64,000 nt of DNA from Nilaparvata lugens. Its lineage: Eukaryota; Arthropoda; Insecta; Hemiptera; Delphacidae. Each line of letters starts with the position of its first letter. Positions within the stretch are counted from its first letter, which is position 1. Shown piece after piece: positions 23,401 to 33,584 of this stretch. Below the pieces are notes generated by a model that saw only the letters and a program-made list of their open reading frames with translations, was not told the origin of the DNA and made no database searches. The translations under genes were made by a program, and so were the position numbers. The stretch is from contig NC_052508.1 in NCBI RefSeq assembly GCF_014356525.2, positions 47,905,858 through 47,969,857 of the forward strand, read 5' to 3'.

Positions 23401-26400
23401 CCTTCCTGGTTTTGATTTATATCAGGTAGAGCTGGGTCAATCTGTTCGATTGATCTCTAACATTGAGAAAAATTGTCAAAGTCCATCGATTTACATCGAT
23501 AAAATAAAATATTCTTCAATGCCAATTTTACTCCCTTACTTCCCAGAATAATAGTTATACTCAGACGAGGCTGTGAAGTATGTCATTCCTTGTTACCAAA
23601 GTTTTTATCTTGAAATTTTATTATGTTGTATCAATGTAAAATGGGATCTACTGATAGAAACTTAAAATATGTACGACTATTTGTGGAGTGAGACGAGCAA
23701 CAGCAATTTGTGTCTCGATTTTTTCTCTGTGAAAATTGTTATTCCTGTTATCAAAAATACATGAAAAACTCAAGTATCTACCTTGAGGAATCTTGTTCAG
23801 TCCCATCATCCAGTATTCAAACAAGTTTCAAGAAGGATAACATTAGAAGCAGCTCAACTGTAGTTAAAGCTAAACATAGTTGGAAATGAGCCCGGCCTAA
23901 TTTAATTAGCCGCTCGTTTCTGTTACCGACTTCAATTTACATTGAGTAGACGACTGTTGATTCGGTGTGATGGGCAAACATTGTTTTGTGATTAAATATT
24001 CAAGTACTGTCGCTGAGCTGTTATGGTATGAGGTTGAGGGTGCCTTCTCCACCGCTTCTATAATCTCCCTCAGTTGAAGGGCCGAAGCTAAAATGACATT
24101 CTCAAGGTTCACCTCTACTGAGTATTATTTCATGATTATAATATTATTTACTCTATTGTGTACTCCAGTAGTAAAAGAACAATACTAGTAGGCCTAGTGT
24201 TACATCTCTAGAATTAATGTAGATGACAGTTTAGAGACATTTTTTTTTCAATATTGTTGATAAATACTATACTATCATTCTCCAAGTTCCTGATTACAAT
24301 AGAGCTAATTATGTGGAAAACAATACTATTTTGTTAAACCATAGAGAAAAGAGGATAAAATAGATAGAAAGTAACGTAGCTTACGGAAGTGGTACTAACT
24401 TGCAATTATTAATAGCTGACCTGTGTTTCATTTTGATATTCTACTTCAATTCACAATCTTGAAAATTTGCTGAAAATTTCAACTCCCTCTTTAGTAGATA
24501 TAATTTGAACGCACGTATACTGCTAAGGGTCAATCATTGGAATTACTTGATTCAGAGATGCTCTCCCCTCACTACAAAAAAGTTTAAATTTCAGAAATGA
24601 ATAATTCAACCTACACAAATGTCTTTGTGGTCATTGAAAATCTGGGACACCCTTAGGTTTGATTTGCACCCCCCCCCTTCAATCACTGGAATTTCAAGGA
24701 CGCAATATGCGTTGCGTTCGAATCTCGCCCTGTGGGCACCCCTGCTGAATTTGAGGTTATTTTGAAAAATTGGTTTCCACTAATGCTAAATATTCTATTA
24801 TGGTTAACATTAAGAGTGTTTATTGCCTTATTATATCACAAGAAAATTCACAGGGGAGCAAAAAGTGTATGCTGAAATTTAGTTGGGTCCATCATCCTCC
24901 CATGCAAATTCTAGTATTTTACGGTTAACTTGAAAGAATACAGACCAGTAATTCTGCCGACCCTGGTGTCATTGAGGTACTTAGCCGTAAGACCAGCCAC
25001 CTGAGCACCCAGACTGAACCCAACCAGGTGGATGTGGTCCCAACTGGTGCGATTGGCCTCGACAGCTGACGTCAGCCAATGCGCCAATCTATTGGCCACC
25101 TCCTCTGCGCCTTCCGCCGCACGGCTGTACCACGGACCCTGCGCCAGTTGCTGCCAGTCCACTCCCACCACTGTACTCGTGTTCCTTTTTATGTACGCTA
25201 CAATCAGATCAAGGTGTTCACATTGGTCAACTGATGGTATGCATTTTAGTTACATGTGATTGAATAGGACTTTTCACACCAGTCAGCTGTTGAAAGAGAT
25301 GCATATCACGTGTGGTCTAATAAGATCATTTACACTTAGAATTCGCTGCTGCCAGTCCACCCCAAACACTCACATCTTGTTTTTTATGGCATCTGCAAAC
25401 AAATAATGAATTTAGGTTTGTTGAATTTGAACTTAGGTTTGGAGTTGAAATTTATTCTGAGAAAAAATTATATTACATGCATTCAAATGGAGTCGTCCAC
25501 ACCAGTCAACTGGTTTTAGAGATTTAATTCAACAATGCTGCTGTTAATGGTGCCGGCTGCCTAATAACAGTCGTTATTTCGGAGATTCCTGTCAGAGGCT
25601 TCGAAATTGATCGGGTTGGACCTGAAAATTCTGACTCCAGACCTGAGACAGTCAGGATACTCAATATTATTATTATTCAGATTCAACAATCAAATAATGC
25701 TATACAAAATCTGAGCAAAAATGTAATAATTGTGATCAAAAAAGTAATTGTCCACTTTCACAATAAAGGAAAGTTCTCTCTTATGATCTTATGAATAAAT
25801 TGATAAATGTGTGAATGCAAAATATATTCATCATAAAAATATAATATTAAAATATCACAAAACAATTTTTTGATTCCGAAATTTAGACTTCAGAGTCTCT
25901 CTCCTGAAGCAATCAACTTGGCAGTAGAACGATTGAGAAGATGGAAGTGGTTATGAGACGAAGAAATAGGTTTAATATAATATCTTCATTCTGATAGAGA
26001 GATAAAATTGAAAGAGCTGAAGAAACGTGAAGAGTGTGTGAAAAGGAAATCAGACAGACTAGAAGGATAGACGTGAAAGCGATTCAAGCTTTTCTCTTTC
26101 ACGTTGAATCGCCCAAATTGACACTTAAACCTCAACTCTCGTATGTCAAATGCAGGAACTCTGTATTCTGTTCTATCTTTGTACGATACATTGTAATTGC
26201 TTAAAGCAAAGAGGATAGTAATATTCTTATTTTTTTGTTTCCACTGTGTGGTTCTTTATAACTTCCAGTTACTGTAATACAACTCACTTGATGATTCCAT
26301 CAAATGTTAAATCTAAAAATCTTCCATTTAGTGTGATTATTGTAATCAATTGGAAGATCGGAATAATATTAAATTCTCTCCAAATTCAGGAACTTGAGTA

Positions 26401-29400
26401 ATTCTTAAACAAAATAGTTGATTCGTGAAAAAGTGTGCTGGAATGTTACCTCGAACTTGAACTTTCCCGACATTTTAAAGAGTGGGTGTAGGCCAACTCT
26501 CAGCCAACTATGACTCACTGCAACTCAACACCAACTTTCCTTCAACATTTTACATTCGTGACCAATCGTATTCAAATTTTTCACTTATTGTTATTCAGTC
26601 GATAAAGTTCATCTACGAGAATATTTCCGTTGGAGAAACTTTTATGAACGTGCAATTGCATGCTTATAATGGTTCGTGACGATTATTGGGCAAGATCAGG
26701 AATTCATAATAATTGTGCATTATTTATTCCACCGTTCCAAATATTGTGAAACAAAAATAATTTTGCCTCACAGGGTGAATGATCAGAAAACATGGTTAGC
26801 TCTCGTGACAAGTACTGAAGTCCGTGTAGGCTATTCGTGTTATTTATGCTGATAACAATCTATAAATAGCTCCTCATGTTTGCAACTGTTATGCAGTTCT
26901 AAAACAGTCAGTTGTTTCCTAGGCCCTGATTTAATTTTCAGTTGAAAATACTTAATTTTATCAGAGCATTTCTTAAATATCCTATTATACCCTATGATTG
27001 CATAACTTGTAAGTATGGAGATATTTTTATAGTTCTGTGATGATTCTTGCACCATGGATCGACGTCTTACATCACACCAGCTCACTCTAAAATTTAATAA
27101 GAAGAGATTGGGAATTACATCTCAAGATCTCTCCCTGTTTCTTGACATTTTTTCAGTTTTTTAAACCACATAAATAATTATCACGGCTATTTTTCAAAAT
27201 ATATCAAGAATGCTGAATAATTGATTGATTCAAATATTAGATACTGCTGGTGAAGCTAGGATGTAATGAAAAAATACCAATCGTGAATTTGAGAAAGTTT
27301 GTCATTACAGAATTGACCAGTTTGTAACAGGCTGTATGGATAATTCATATTTTTCATCCTGAAATGTGATAGAACCGTTCCTCTGTGAATATCCCTACAA
27401 CACATTCGAGTAATGTAGCCGATAAAACTAACGACAGAACTTTGGATAAAATTCTAATAGATGCATCCCCATGGTATACTATTAACTTTCCTCACTGCTC
27501 GGAACAACATGATATGGATTCCGTGCAGCACATAGAACATACAAACTTTGTAATAAAATTATTTTTAGTTGTGATTCATACAGTAATTTCATATTTCCAA
27601 ACATGTGACCAAATTAAAACAAAACTTTTATAGCTAATGGTATGAAACTTTATGTTTCAACTGTGTATCAAAGTTTGAAAATTGATTAAACTAATTTAAC
27701 AAAAATATTGATTTTACTCTTGTGCTCGGAGTTGCCTGAAATACCCTGCATGTTTCAATTCGAGTAGTAGAGTTTTCATGATGGTTTTGTCTTGTAATTA
27801 TTCCGGTCAAAATTTCTTCAAAATGTATTTATTGATTATCAATCTATTTTTATTATAACAGTTTTATAATCGACAGTTCATGCAATAACTGTTGTTCCAT
27901 AATAATTTCTTCACTGCTCTTTCGCTTTATTTCTCACTTCATCTTTTTCAGATTATGCTATCCTTGTAGGAATTAGTGTCTAGTTCACGGTTAATGTTAT
28001 GGAATGTTTTTCTCAACCATTGTCACGTTGAACCAGTAAGTTGCATCGCCTGGTCCAGACCCATGTAGGCAATCTAATCTACCATCACAGATAGCAATGG
28101 AGTTTTGTCAACCGTTATATTATAATTCTCTTACTGAACAATGATAATGGTATGATGAAAAAATGCACACCATCAACACAATGTTACGGTCGTTTTAATC
28201 AATCTGAGAGCGCTATTACCATGACTGAGTCTACAAGAATTATCATTCTTCTGTATGACGTGAATTACTTTAATTCTCACAACCGTTTGCTACAAAAATG
28301 AAAGTTGAAATAAGAGTTGATGAATTATTTTTCAAGATCGTTGAGTTCTAGAAAGATAGTAACGCCTGATAAAAATATGACAGAGAAACTAAATTAAATA
28401 CGTACTTTTATCTATAGATCTTTATACGCAGACCTATTAGTTGACATCATCAGGGGCTATGAGGAATAGGATTGTATTTGAGAAATGAAACGTTTCCAGG
28501 AATCTAGGGTTTTCTTCTGAACAGATGAGCAGTGATTGACAAAGCTTCGTCAAGAAGAATTTGTGTAGGGATAGGAGTAACCAAAAATGAACTCCATGCA
28601 TTTGAAGAAACTCATTTAAATATCTAGAAAAGATTTTACAATATTATTAATCAGTCAAAACTCGTTAAAATGAATTACCGTCAATGTTTATGAGTATTTT
28701 GTTACCTTCTATGAGCATTTGCGTAGACATGCCATGTGGGGAGCCCATGAAGCCATGCAGAATGACAGTTAGCGGCACATCTGAGCTGATGCTGGATACA
28801 TCTTCTGTGATGTCTGTGCTCTGAACTGTTCCGTTCTCAGACCTGTATGGGAATGAATGATATTTTACTCAACCAAAATAATTTCAGCAGTCGTTGAGTC
28901 ATGTCAGAGGCCCTGAAATGGATCCGGTGCGACCTGAAAAATCTGACACCAGACCTGAGCCAGCCAACTTACCTGATATTATTATTATTATTATGATTAT
29001 TATTATTATTATTATTGATGTGATCTCTAGAACTTTGAAAAACTATCAATATTATTATATTTCCATGATAAGAACTATTATTTATCAAAATTACTCAATT
29101 ATTGGTTTGTGAACTCACTAAACTATTAATTTAAATTTACATTTAAATCCAACTTTATTATTTGCCTTAAAATGACAAAATGACCCAATGCAATTGAGAT
29201 ACAATAATACAGAATATCGATAGAATTGTCATCAATCATAGATTTTACAAGTATAATGAGAGCTTGAGGTATTCCCTACATAACTAAGGTTTGAAAATTC
29301 CAAAATACGATGAGTTAATTGATATTTTTTTGTTGATTTCGCAAAATTTTATCTCAATTTAATATGAGTTATTGAATGATCCATTGTATCGGTTAAGTGT

Positions 29401-32400
29401 GGGGTGAATCTAGGAAACTAATAATGGTACCTGTAGAAGAGAGACAACTTTGTCAAATTACTCTCTAGCTTTTTATCTTGCTGAACCAACAGTTTTCCTG
29501 GGAGCTGCAACTGCCTACTCGTACACTGCACTGCTTTCTGAGCACTACAGCTGAGAAACTTTTAATAAATGGCCAGTGTATTTCCTAGTGGACAGCGCTT
29601 GTCTGTAGAGCAAGCACTTTGATGATGGCGCTCACGTTGCAGAATAGAGTGGTGTAGGTGAAAAAATGTGTAAAAAACGAGAAAAACTCGATCCATCGAG
29701 TTTTGGAGCTAGCTGAGCTTGGAAAAGTAATATATTGAATTCCTGCCACTCCCTCCTCTTTCTTCTTCTCGCTCACCATGTCACCCTATCCTCTTCCTTG
29801 TCCTCTCCCGGCTGTTTCTCTCTTCTTTTCCCATCATCCTCAAACTCCTTCCCTCTCTCTGATATAGCAGAATGTAGCAGAACTATTTCATCCTTCCATC
29901 CTTGTTCTTCTTCCTCCATCATTTTCTTATTCCTTTCCTTCTCCGCTCATCCCCATCTTCTTCATCCCCTTAACATATTTCTTTTTATCTATCTCAAATC
30001 CTGCTGCATCTCCTTCATCATTCTTCTCATATCATCCTGCTACACTATTATATCCTTTCTCATCTATTTTTTAAGTACTTTACGTCTTCGTGCTCTTTGT
30101 CGTCTTCCCACCTCGAATCTCTATCTCCTCTCTCTTTCAAACATGTACCACTACTTTATTATTTCTCAGTCTTTCTTCTCTTCTTCAACCACAGCAATTA
30201 GTCCCTTTTCAATGCACCCTTTTGAATTTTACCCGTTTCTTTTTCCATTCATTCCTTGTTACCTCATCCTTCACACCTATTACTCCTGCACATTCATTTC
30301 TGTTCTTTTCATTCCTACTTTCCACTTCTCTCCTACTTTTCCTCTCACTCCTATTCCTCCTTCTATTCTCCCATATCTCATTTATTTCACTGCCTATACC
30401 TCCTGTTACTCAACCATACTACCTTTTCACTCATTTCCTCTCCCACCCACTTCTTTCAACTCAATATGACTGACTGCACAACCACTACTATTCCCTTCCC
30501 CATCACCATCCCTTACCATATAAGTCTCCATTCTCTCCATGGCTTCTCCTCCATGGGATGCTTACCGCCGTCCATACATCCACACAAATTCCTTGGAGCG
30601 TCCGATGTTTCATATCATAGCAAATTTTTTATTATATCAAAAGCTGTATTCTGGGGAGCATCTTCAAGGAAGGGCTCCTTCTTGCTAAATTCCTTCCGTC
30701 CTGGCGAGTTTTGTCTTGCATTGCTCTTTTTGTTGGGGTCCAACTTACAGCAACAATTCTGTGATATATTCTTATACAGAAAAATGTTTTTGGAAAGCTG
30801 ATTTCAAGTTGCTGGATATTTTGTCCCATTTGCTAAAAAAAGCTAATATTAGTCGTCTGAACAGATGAAGATGAGATTGAATACATACTCATCGTCTCTA
30901 ATATTTTTTGTTATTCATGGGAAAACATAGATTAGTTGGATGGTATACCAGTTTTGTAGGGAAAATAAGTATCCATTTTGAATAAACAAAATATAGCTTA
31001 CACCTGAAAATCTTGAACTTCAACATTGAGTAACTCAACAATGTGTAATATAGTCTATTTATCAAAGAATATTCAATAGAGCCAAACCTATTGCAGGAAT
31101 CGAAATTATACCAAGCCTTGATAGTTTTGACAGAGATTTTTGTCTAATCCAGTTCTGTGAGTGGTCTAAAAGGAATCGTCATCATGTAATAGATGATTGG
31201 GCTTTCCAGAAGGTGAGAAAGCTCAATTATCAGCAATGAATACTGTTCGAGAAGTAAAGTAGCTTGTTGTCTAGTAATAGTTTCACCCCCAACATTTATT
31301 CATCCACTCATTATTGAACAATGGAAAGCTATTAAAAGGGCTGAGAGGTTTACTGCTGCACTAAAATTAAAGTTCTCAAAGTGGCTGATCTGTAGATCAA
31401 CTATTCAAATCAAATCCAATATTCATTCCACATAGGAAAAAGAGAGCAAGATATAATATGGATTCAAATTCTCAAAATACTATACAAAGTAGATAGATAA
31501 CATATTTATTGTCTATTCTCGTTACGTAAGTGCCCTTTTTCAAAATAGTTGATTACTCACAACATGTTTCGGCTATGATGCCATTTTCAAGTTTTGATTG
31601 GAAAAGGGTACGTGGATTTTTATTTTTATTTCAAAACATGTATTATTTGAACATTTGAATGTTTCCTCACTTACTGCAGTTCAATGTGAATTACTGCTGG
31701 CAAATGTAAAACTTGACGGCCAGTAGGAAATGTAGGTAGTAATAATTTCATCAAACATATTGATAATGTATCAATAGTAGCTATTGATGAAACTATTTGT
31801 GTCATAATACAGTAAATTGTGGTATGTACTAAATTCATCCAAAACATATAGTTTGAAGAGAAATATATAGCTCAGACGATTTGTACTTTACATTTTTTAA
31901 CACTCACCCAAGCATGCTATATAATGATATATCCATCATCGTGCATAGGTATGGGCAAGCCTGGGCTACTGATATTAAGATAATTATAATTCAGAGGAAA
32001 ATAATTGAATGAACTACTAATTAGGTTCTCAATTAGTATCCTCTTTTCGATTCGATGATACAGAATTTGTAAACAGATTTGCTGGAGTGGCAAGGCCAGG
32101 AATATATTCTATTGAATCCTTGCTCGTGAAATTATATTGTATCTCTACATTATTCAAAACGTTGAAAAATGCTAATTAATTTGACTCACCTTTGCTACGG
32201 AAAATAAGTTCGCGTTTCACTCTGAATGATAATTCCAGCATCAATTTCAAGAGAGCCTTTTGAGAGGTTTCCATTCGGATTAAAATGAAAACATATTCAC
32301 TGCCTTTGACAAAATGTACGTCATATATTATCAGAATAAATTATTCTCGGAAAGGGCAGCTTATCAAGAAGCTTTGAGCTGGTTTGAAATTAATGTTAAT

Positions 32401-32820
32401 TAGAAAATGAGATGAGATAATATCTGAAGTTTATTGTTATCATTCGAATAGATTAATTTTACGTTTCACCTATGCATTATGCATATTATAATGCTCATCA
32501 ACTATTATAAAGATGATTTCCATCTTAATTATTATATCACTGGTGAAACATATAGATTATTTTCTCAATGGAATATTGTTGAATCGAAATTAAGAATAGA
32601 ATAAAAATCTTCAAGTAGAAGATTGAGGGATCTGTAAATTCATTGAAATTTCTTTATCCAATTCAGTTTTTCCTTTCAAAATATCCATATTGATCTCTAG
32701 TCAGATTTTTATAATTATTATAATTTTACCCATAGTAGAATAGGAAGAACTTCACATCGTCTGCGTTGTCATTCCCAGTTCTGTATTGTGTTCCTTCCAA
32801 ATTTATGCTGTTGAGAATAC
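11126..32820 (-). CDS. Pancreatic-lipase-family gene (six exons found, N-terminus missing)
   Basis: Joining 32820-32730, 28842-28706, 25197-24946, 21958-21764, 12791-12560 and 11465-11126 gives one continuous frame of about 415 residues. All five introns have GT/AG ends and the split codons match at every junction. It encodes a secreted-type neutral lipase or phospholipase A1 of the alpha/beta-hydrolase fold, which cleaves acyl esters of glycerolipids. Landmarks: HGFMGSP oxyanion loop, VVGVDW, GFSLGAQVAG with the nucleophile Ser, LDPAKP with the catalytic Asp, GHVDFYPNGG, and CSHY with the catalytic His. The exons are clearly more GC-rich than the introns. The exon with start codon and signal peptide was not found and may lie upstream of 32820. 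The last exon adds about 85 residues beyond the usual end, finishing in a hydrophobic stretch. A full-length LINE sits antisense in the fourth of these introns. Substrate is unknown; a planthopper or other insect lipase-H/PLA1-like protein is the likely annotation. Confidence 0.9.
11466..12559 (-). other. Lipase intron between exons E and F
   Basis: About 1.1 kb of AT-rich intron bounded by GT and AG. No ORF, repeat or RNA gene was recognised in it. Confidence 0.6.
12560..12791 (-). CDS. Lipase exon E (catalytic histidine)
   Basis: Acceptor CTTATTGCAG and donor GTCTGT. It completes a His codon from exon D, then contains AAAKAFSSLVCSHYVALSMW, in which the His after CS is the third triad member. 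It continues with SSWPAYVDNKC and VMGEETP, both standard C-terminal blocks of the fold. The LINE at 14165-20430 lies in the 9-kb intron between this exon and exon D. Confidence 0.93.
12911..13050. repeat. Degenerate direct repeat in a lipase intron
   Basis: Three copies of a word like GAATCATCTCGCTACCAGAA followed by ATAAA(T/C)CA occur at about 12916, 12952 and 13021. Spacing is unequal (36 bp and about 69 bp) and the copies have diverged. Looser echoes of the same words continue to about 13400. Confidence 0.45.
14319..15260 (+). CDS. LINE A ORF1: PHD-like zinc finger, coiled coil, FP25K-like domain
   Basis: 313 residues, intact. Residues 3-56 have the spacing CLKC...CTKC..IFHVEC...CDDC, a PHD-like finger common at the start of CR1-group ORF1s. 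Residues about 65-150 form a coiled coil. Residues about 155-300 resemble the baculovirus FP25K-like/L1-ORF1-like domain, with INNIEVAGIP, AHRIP and a C-terminal VFINEHLTPQNK block. In this group ORF1 binds the element RNA to form the ribonucleoprotein used in retrotransposition. The start is the first ATG, immediately before the first Cys pair, and the stop is TGA. Confidence 0.88.
   Translation: MSCLKCNSAATPNAADVIKCTKCDSIFHVECTRIRTKGKLAGLGAKKDTWHCDDCNNTTVTVSSADQDSVLQAINSLSTQMNSKLDANFNKITSLESAVIKNTTILNELQSSVNLVKLETENLRGECEGLKQLNDKLSRELYYTKQDLRDLQQYSRINNIEVAGIPVTNNEDVYRIMECVAKALQVTYSGTDISIAHRIPVTKNAKHPSIIACFLSRSTRDSWLSAGRKHRLTAKKVDAALPDGNVFINEHLTPQNKYILSYGKRLVKDKKIDSAWLRNGRVWVKVHTNDSPIRVWVPDDIHEAVANSSRENC
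15261..16683 (+). other. LINE A inter-ORF spacer
   Basis: About 1.4 kb of very AT-rich sequence between ORF1 and the likely ORF2 start, with no open frame of note. It contains short local duplications, such as a repeated GAAAAATAATCTGGAAATAT at about 15708 and 15728, and AATTCGAAT words between 16100 and 16220. LINE B has a comparable spacer. Confidence 0.6.
16684..19662 (+). pseudogene. LINE A ORF2: APE endonuclease and reverse transcriptase (one nonsense codon)
   Basis: About 993 codons interrupted once, by TAA at 18250-18252 inside the TTTTTAAAAAG run where AAA (Lys) is expected; the frame then continues unchanged to 19662. Endonuclease blocks: HLNIRSYNEN, VLTETWL, NDGVLVFIKKS, GDININ, STLIDHVF and ITDHY, so the catalytic set looks complete. 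RT blocks: NYRPISILS, GQFGFRKDKN, FLDLAKAFDTVD, GVVQGSTLGPLLF, the catalytic LFLFADDTA and YKYLGIMID. A C-x-C insertion (CQCDCIERV) precedes the YKYLG block and is shared with LINE B. The ATG at 16684 is preferred over an in-frame ATG at 16594, whose first 30 codons read as hydrophobic non-conserved sequence. Confidence 0.88.
20098..20180 (+). repeat. Short tandem repeat in LINE A 3' UTR
   Basis: Several imperfect copies of a TCTCTCTTAAAGTATATT-like word (TTCTCTCTTATAGTA, TTCTCTAGTATA and so on) arranged head to tail within the 3' UTR. Confidence 0.6.
20409..20430 (+). repeat. LINE A 3'-terminal microsatellite
   Basis: Imperfect TTGAT/TTTGAT units directly after AATAAAAGCCAA. This marks the element's 3' end, as expected for a CR1-group LINE. 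Confidence 0.65.
20676..20880. repeat. Probable dispersed repeat
   Basis: Begins with GGTAACCCGTGCTCCGCAAG and includes CCTCGCGGTAGATCGAGAAT further along. These GC-rich blocks stand out from the surrounding intron and look like a common insect interspersed repeat, judged from memory only. No coding capacity was seen. Confidence 0.3.
21404..21655. repeat. Foldback/MITE-like element with arms of about 64 bp
   Basis: The arm at 21404-21467 is an imperfect reverse complement of 21591-21655. Both contain the GTACTACCATAGA end, AAGTAGATATC and ATTTATGTCGC/GTTTATGTCGC words. The centre is about 120 bp. No transposase is encoded and no clear target duplication was found. Confidence 0.75.
21690..21753. 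repeat. Third, solitary foldback arm next to a splice donor
   Basis: A diverged direct copy of the right foldback arm, with ACATAAACGCCCCATACCAT and TGTGCTATATTTTCTCTATG blocks. It ends about 10 bp from the donor of lipase exon D. Confidence 0.6.
21764..21958 (-). CDS. Lipase exon D (catalytic aspartate)
   Basis: Acceptor GATGACACACAG and donor GTGAGT. It reads GLDPAKPLFDD, with the catalytic Asp in DPAKP, then DANFVSVVHSSGG and GHVDFYPNGG. The last two are diagnostic of the invertebrate lipase family. The length of 195 nt fits the phases (2 nt + 64 codons + 1 nt). A degenerate foldback-repeat arm ends about 10 bp beyond its donor. Confidence 0.93.
21959..24945 (-). other. Lipase intron between exons C and D
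   Basis: About 3 kb bounded by GT/AG. It contains a purine-rich stretch around 22140-22640. A GCGTTCGAATCTCGCC word at about 24712 resembles a tRNA/SINE B box, but no A box was seen. No coding exon was recognised. Confidence 0.5.
24946..25197 (-). CDS. Lipase exon C (nucleophile serine)
   Basis: Acceptor CTGATTGTAG and donor GTCTGT. It completes an Ala codon, then reads AYIKRNTSTVVGVDW and, at about residue 59 of the exon, GFSLGAQVAG. The Ser of GFSLG is the catalytic nucleophile. Vertebrate pancreatic lipases have His at the second position of this motif; Phe here is a variation of the kind seen in insect family members. It ends VGRITG, ready for the LDPA block of the next exon. Confidence 0.93.
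25198..28705 (-). other. Lipase intron between exons B and C
   Basis: About 3.5 kb bounded by GT/AG. The only recognised content is the SINE-like tail at 25568-25678. The short ORFs in this stretch look random. Confidence 0.55.
25568..25678 (+). repeat. SINE-like tail, copy 1
   Basis: About 110 bp alignable by eye to 28888-29018. Shared blocks are CAGTCGTT, TGTCAGAGGC, GACCTGAAAA, TCTGAC.CCAGACCTGAG and a terminal (ATT)n run. The order of blocks plus a simple-repeat tail suggests a SINE or short LINE 3' end. Confidence 0.6.
28706..28842 (-). CDS. Lipase exon B (oxyanion loop)
   Basis: Acceptor CATACAG and donor GTAACA. It completes a Gly codon from exon A, then reads 45 codons and leaves 1 nt. 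It includes PLTVILHGFMGSP, the HG motif that forms the oxyanion hole. A SINE-like repeat (28888-29018) lies only about 45 bp upstream of its acceptor. Confidence 0.88.
28888..29018 (+). repeat. SINE-like tail, copy 2
   Basis: Second copy of the repeat at 25568-25678, in the same orientation, ending in a longer (ATT)n run at 28976-29017. It lies about 45 bp from the splice acceptor of lipase exon B and so overlaps the region where the branch point would lie. Confidence 0.65.
29683..29704. repeat. Perfect 10-bp inverted repeat
   Basis: AAAACTCGAT and its exact reverse complement, separated by only CC. It could form a small hairpin; no function can be assigned. Confidence 0.5.
29738..30480. repeat. 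Pyrimidine-rich tract
   Basis: About 740 bp in which the plus strand is overwhelmingly C and T (CTCCTCTTTCTTCTTCTCGC and similar). Long open frames across it, rich in Ser/Phe/Leu, arise from composition and are not genes. Confidence 0.75.
31561..31592 (-). ncRNA. Penelope-type hammerhead-like motif
   Basis: On the minus strand, CTTGAAAATGGC, a short loop (ATCATA), then GCCGAAACATGTT. The GGC/GCC pairing with flanking CTTGA and CGAAAC matches the arrangement of the hammerhead-like motif in Penelope-like element terminal repeats. The CUGANGA side of the core is degenerate. A related motif sits at 52731 beside a recognisable Penelope relic. No RT is visible here. Confidence 0.45.
32730..32820 (-). 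CDS. Lipase exon A (mature N-terminus)
   Basis: The acceptor TTTCTTTCACAG precedes the exon and GTAAAA follows it. The frame enters with 2 nt of a split codon, reads 29 codons and leaves 2 nt. The end reads VKFFLFYYG, the first beta strand of the lipase fold, normally found shortly after the signal peptide. The preceding exon was not located. Confidence 0.85.
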
Positions 32821-33485
32821 CTGTGAAAGAAAATCTCAATTAGAAATCTTCTATATAAGTATGGGAATTTGACAGAAAATAACTGTGAAGTATAATTTTG
32901 TTATCATATTAAATCACAGAATTAATCAGTTTTTGATCATTTCATTATCATTCGTTTAGTTTAAAAAAAAATATCAATATGAGAAAAAGTTCAATTCTAG
33001 ACATTTATATGCTGAATTATGCTCAATATATTACAAATATATTTTCATTGAAAATAACAAGGGGAATTTTCAAATAGAAGAAACTAATATTTTTGTGGTA
33101 AGTGGATTCTGGTAAGATCAATGCTAAAGTGAAATTTCTGATACGAAAACAAATAATTTCATCCATTGAAATACTTCAATTATAATAAATATTGAAATTT
33201 CCAGGTGATACATAATATTGTAAATAGAAGTGGATTAAATAACCTGTTCATCATCAATCGTTGTTCTCATAACATTATTCAATTGAAATTCATAGATTGT
33301 CAATGATAATATTATTAAAGAAAATCCAAATAAAATTCTGTCAACCACCCGGAAGACTTCTGCCACAGCTAATATTGTCAACTGGATGAACAGCTAGAAG
33401 GAAGTTCAATGAGAGTTATTGTCAAAAAATCATTTGCCATCCCGGGATAGTATTTATTTGTTGTAATAGCTTCCGGTATGATAGC

Positions 33486-33584
33486 ATAGAATAAACAATC
33501 CAGATTGTTTCTTGAATTGCATTGATTCTGACTATTGAATCAATTGAATTGAATATTCAATTAAATCCAGATTGTTTATTCTAT
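33486..33584. repeat. Imperfect inverted repeat, about 99 bp
   Basis: A 15-bp arm ATAGAATAAACAATC (33486-33500) matches its exact reverse complement at 33570-33584. The centre is also rich in short palindromes (AATTGAATTGAATATTCAATT-like). It could be a small foldback element. Confidence 0.55.

Larger units (their letters stand above)
28843..32729 (-). other. Lipase intron between exons A and B
   Basis: About 3.9 kb bounded by GT/AG. It contains the second SINE-like tail, a perfect 10-bp inverted repeat, a long pyrimidine-rich tract and a Penelope-type ribozyme-like motif, each listed separately. No coding exon was recognised. Confidence 0.55.

Noticed and set aside
24700..24750. Possible tRNA gene or SINE promoter with GTTCGAATC
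   Set aside because: No matching A box or cloverleaf could be made upstream; a lone B-box-like word is weak.
29735..30801. Long plus-strand ORFs of 244, 127 and 181 residues
   Set aside because: They are overlapping frames through a C/T-rich tract, made almost only of Ser, Phe, Leu and Pro; composition explains their length and no family is seen.
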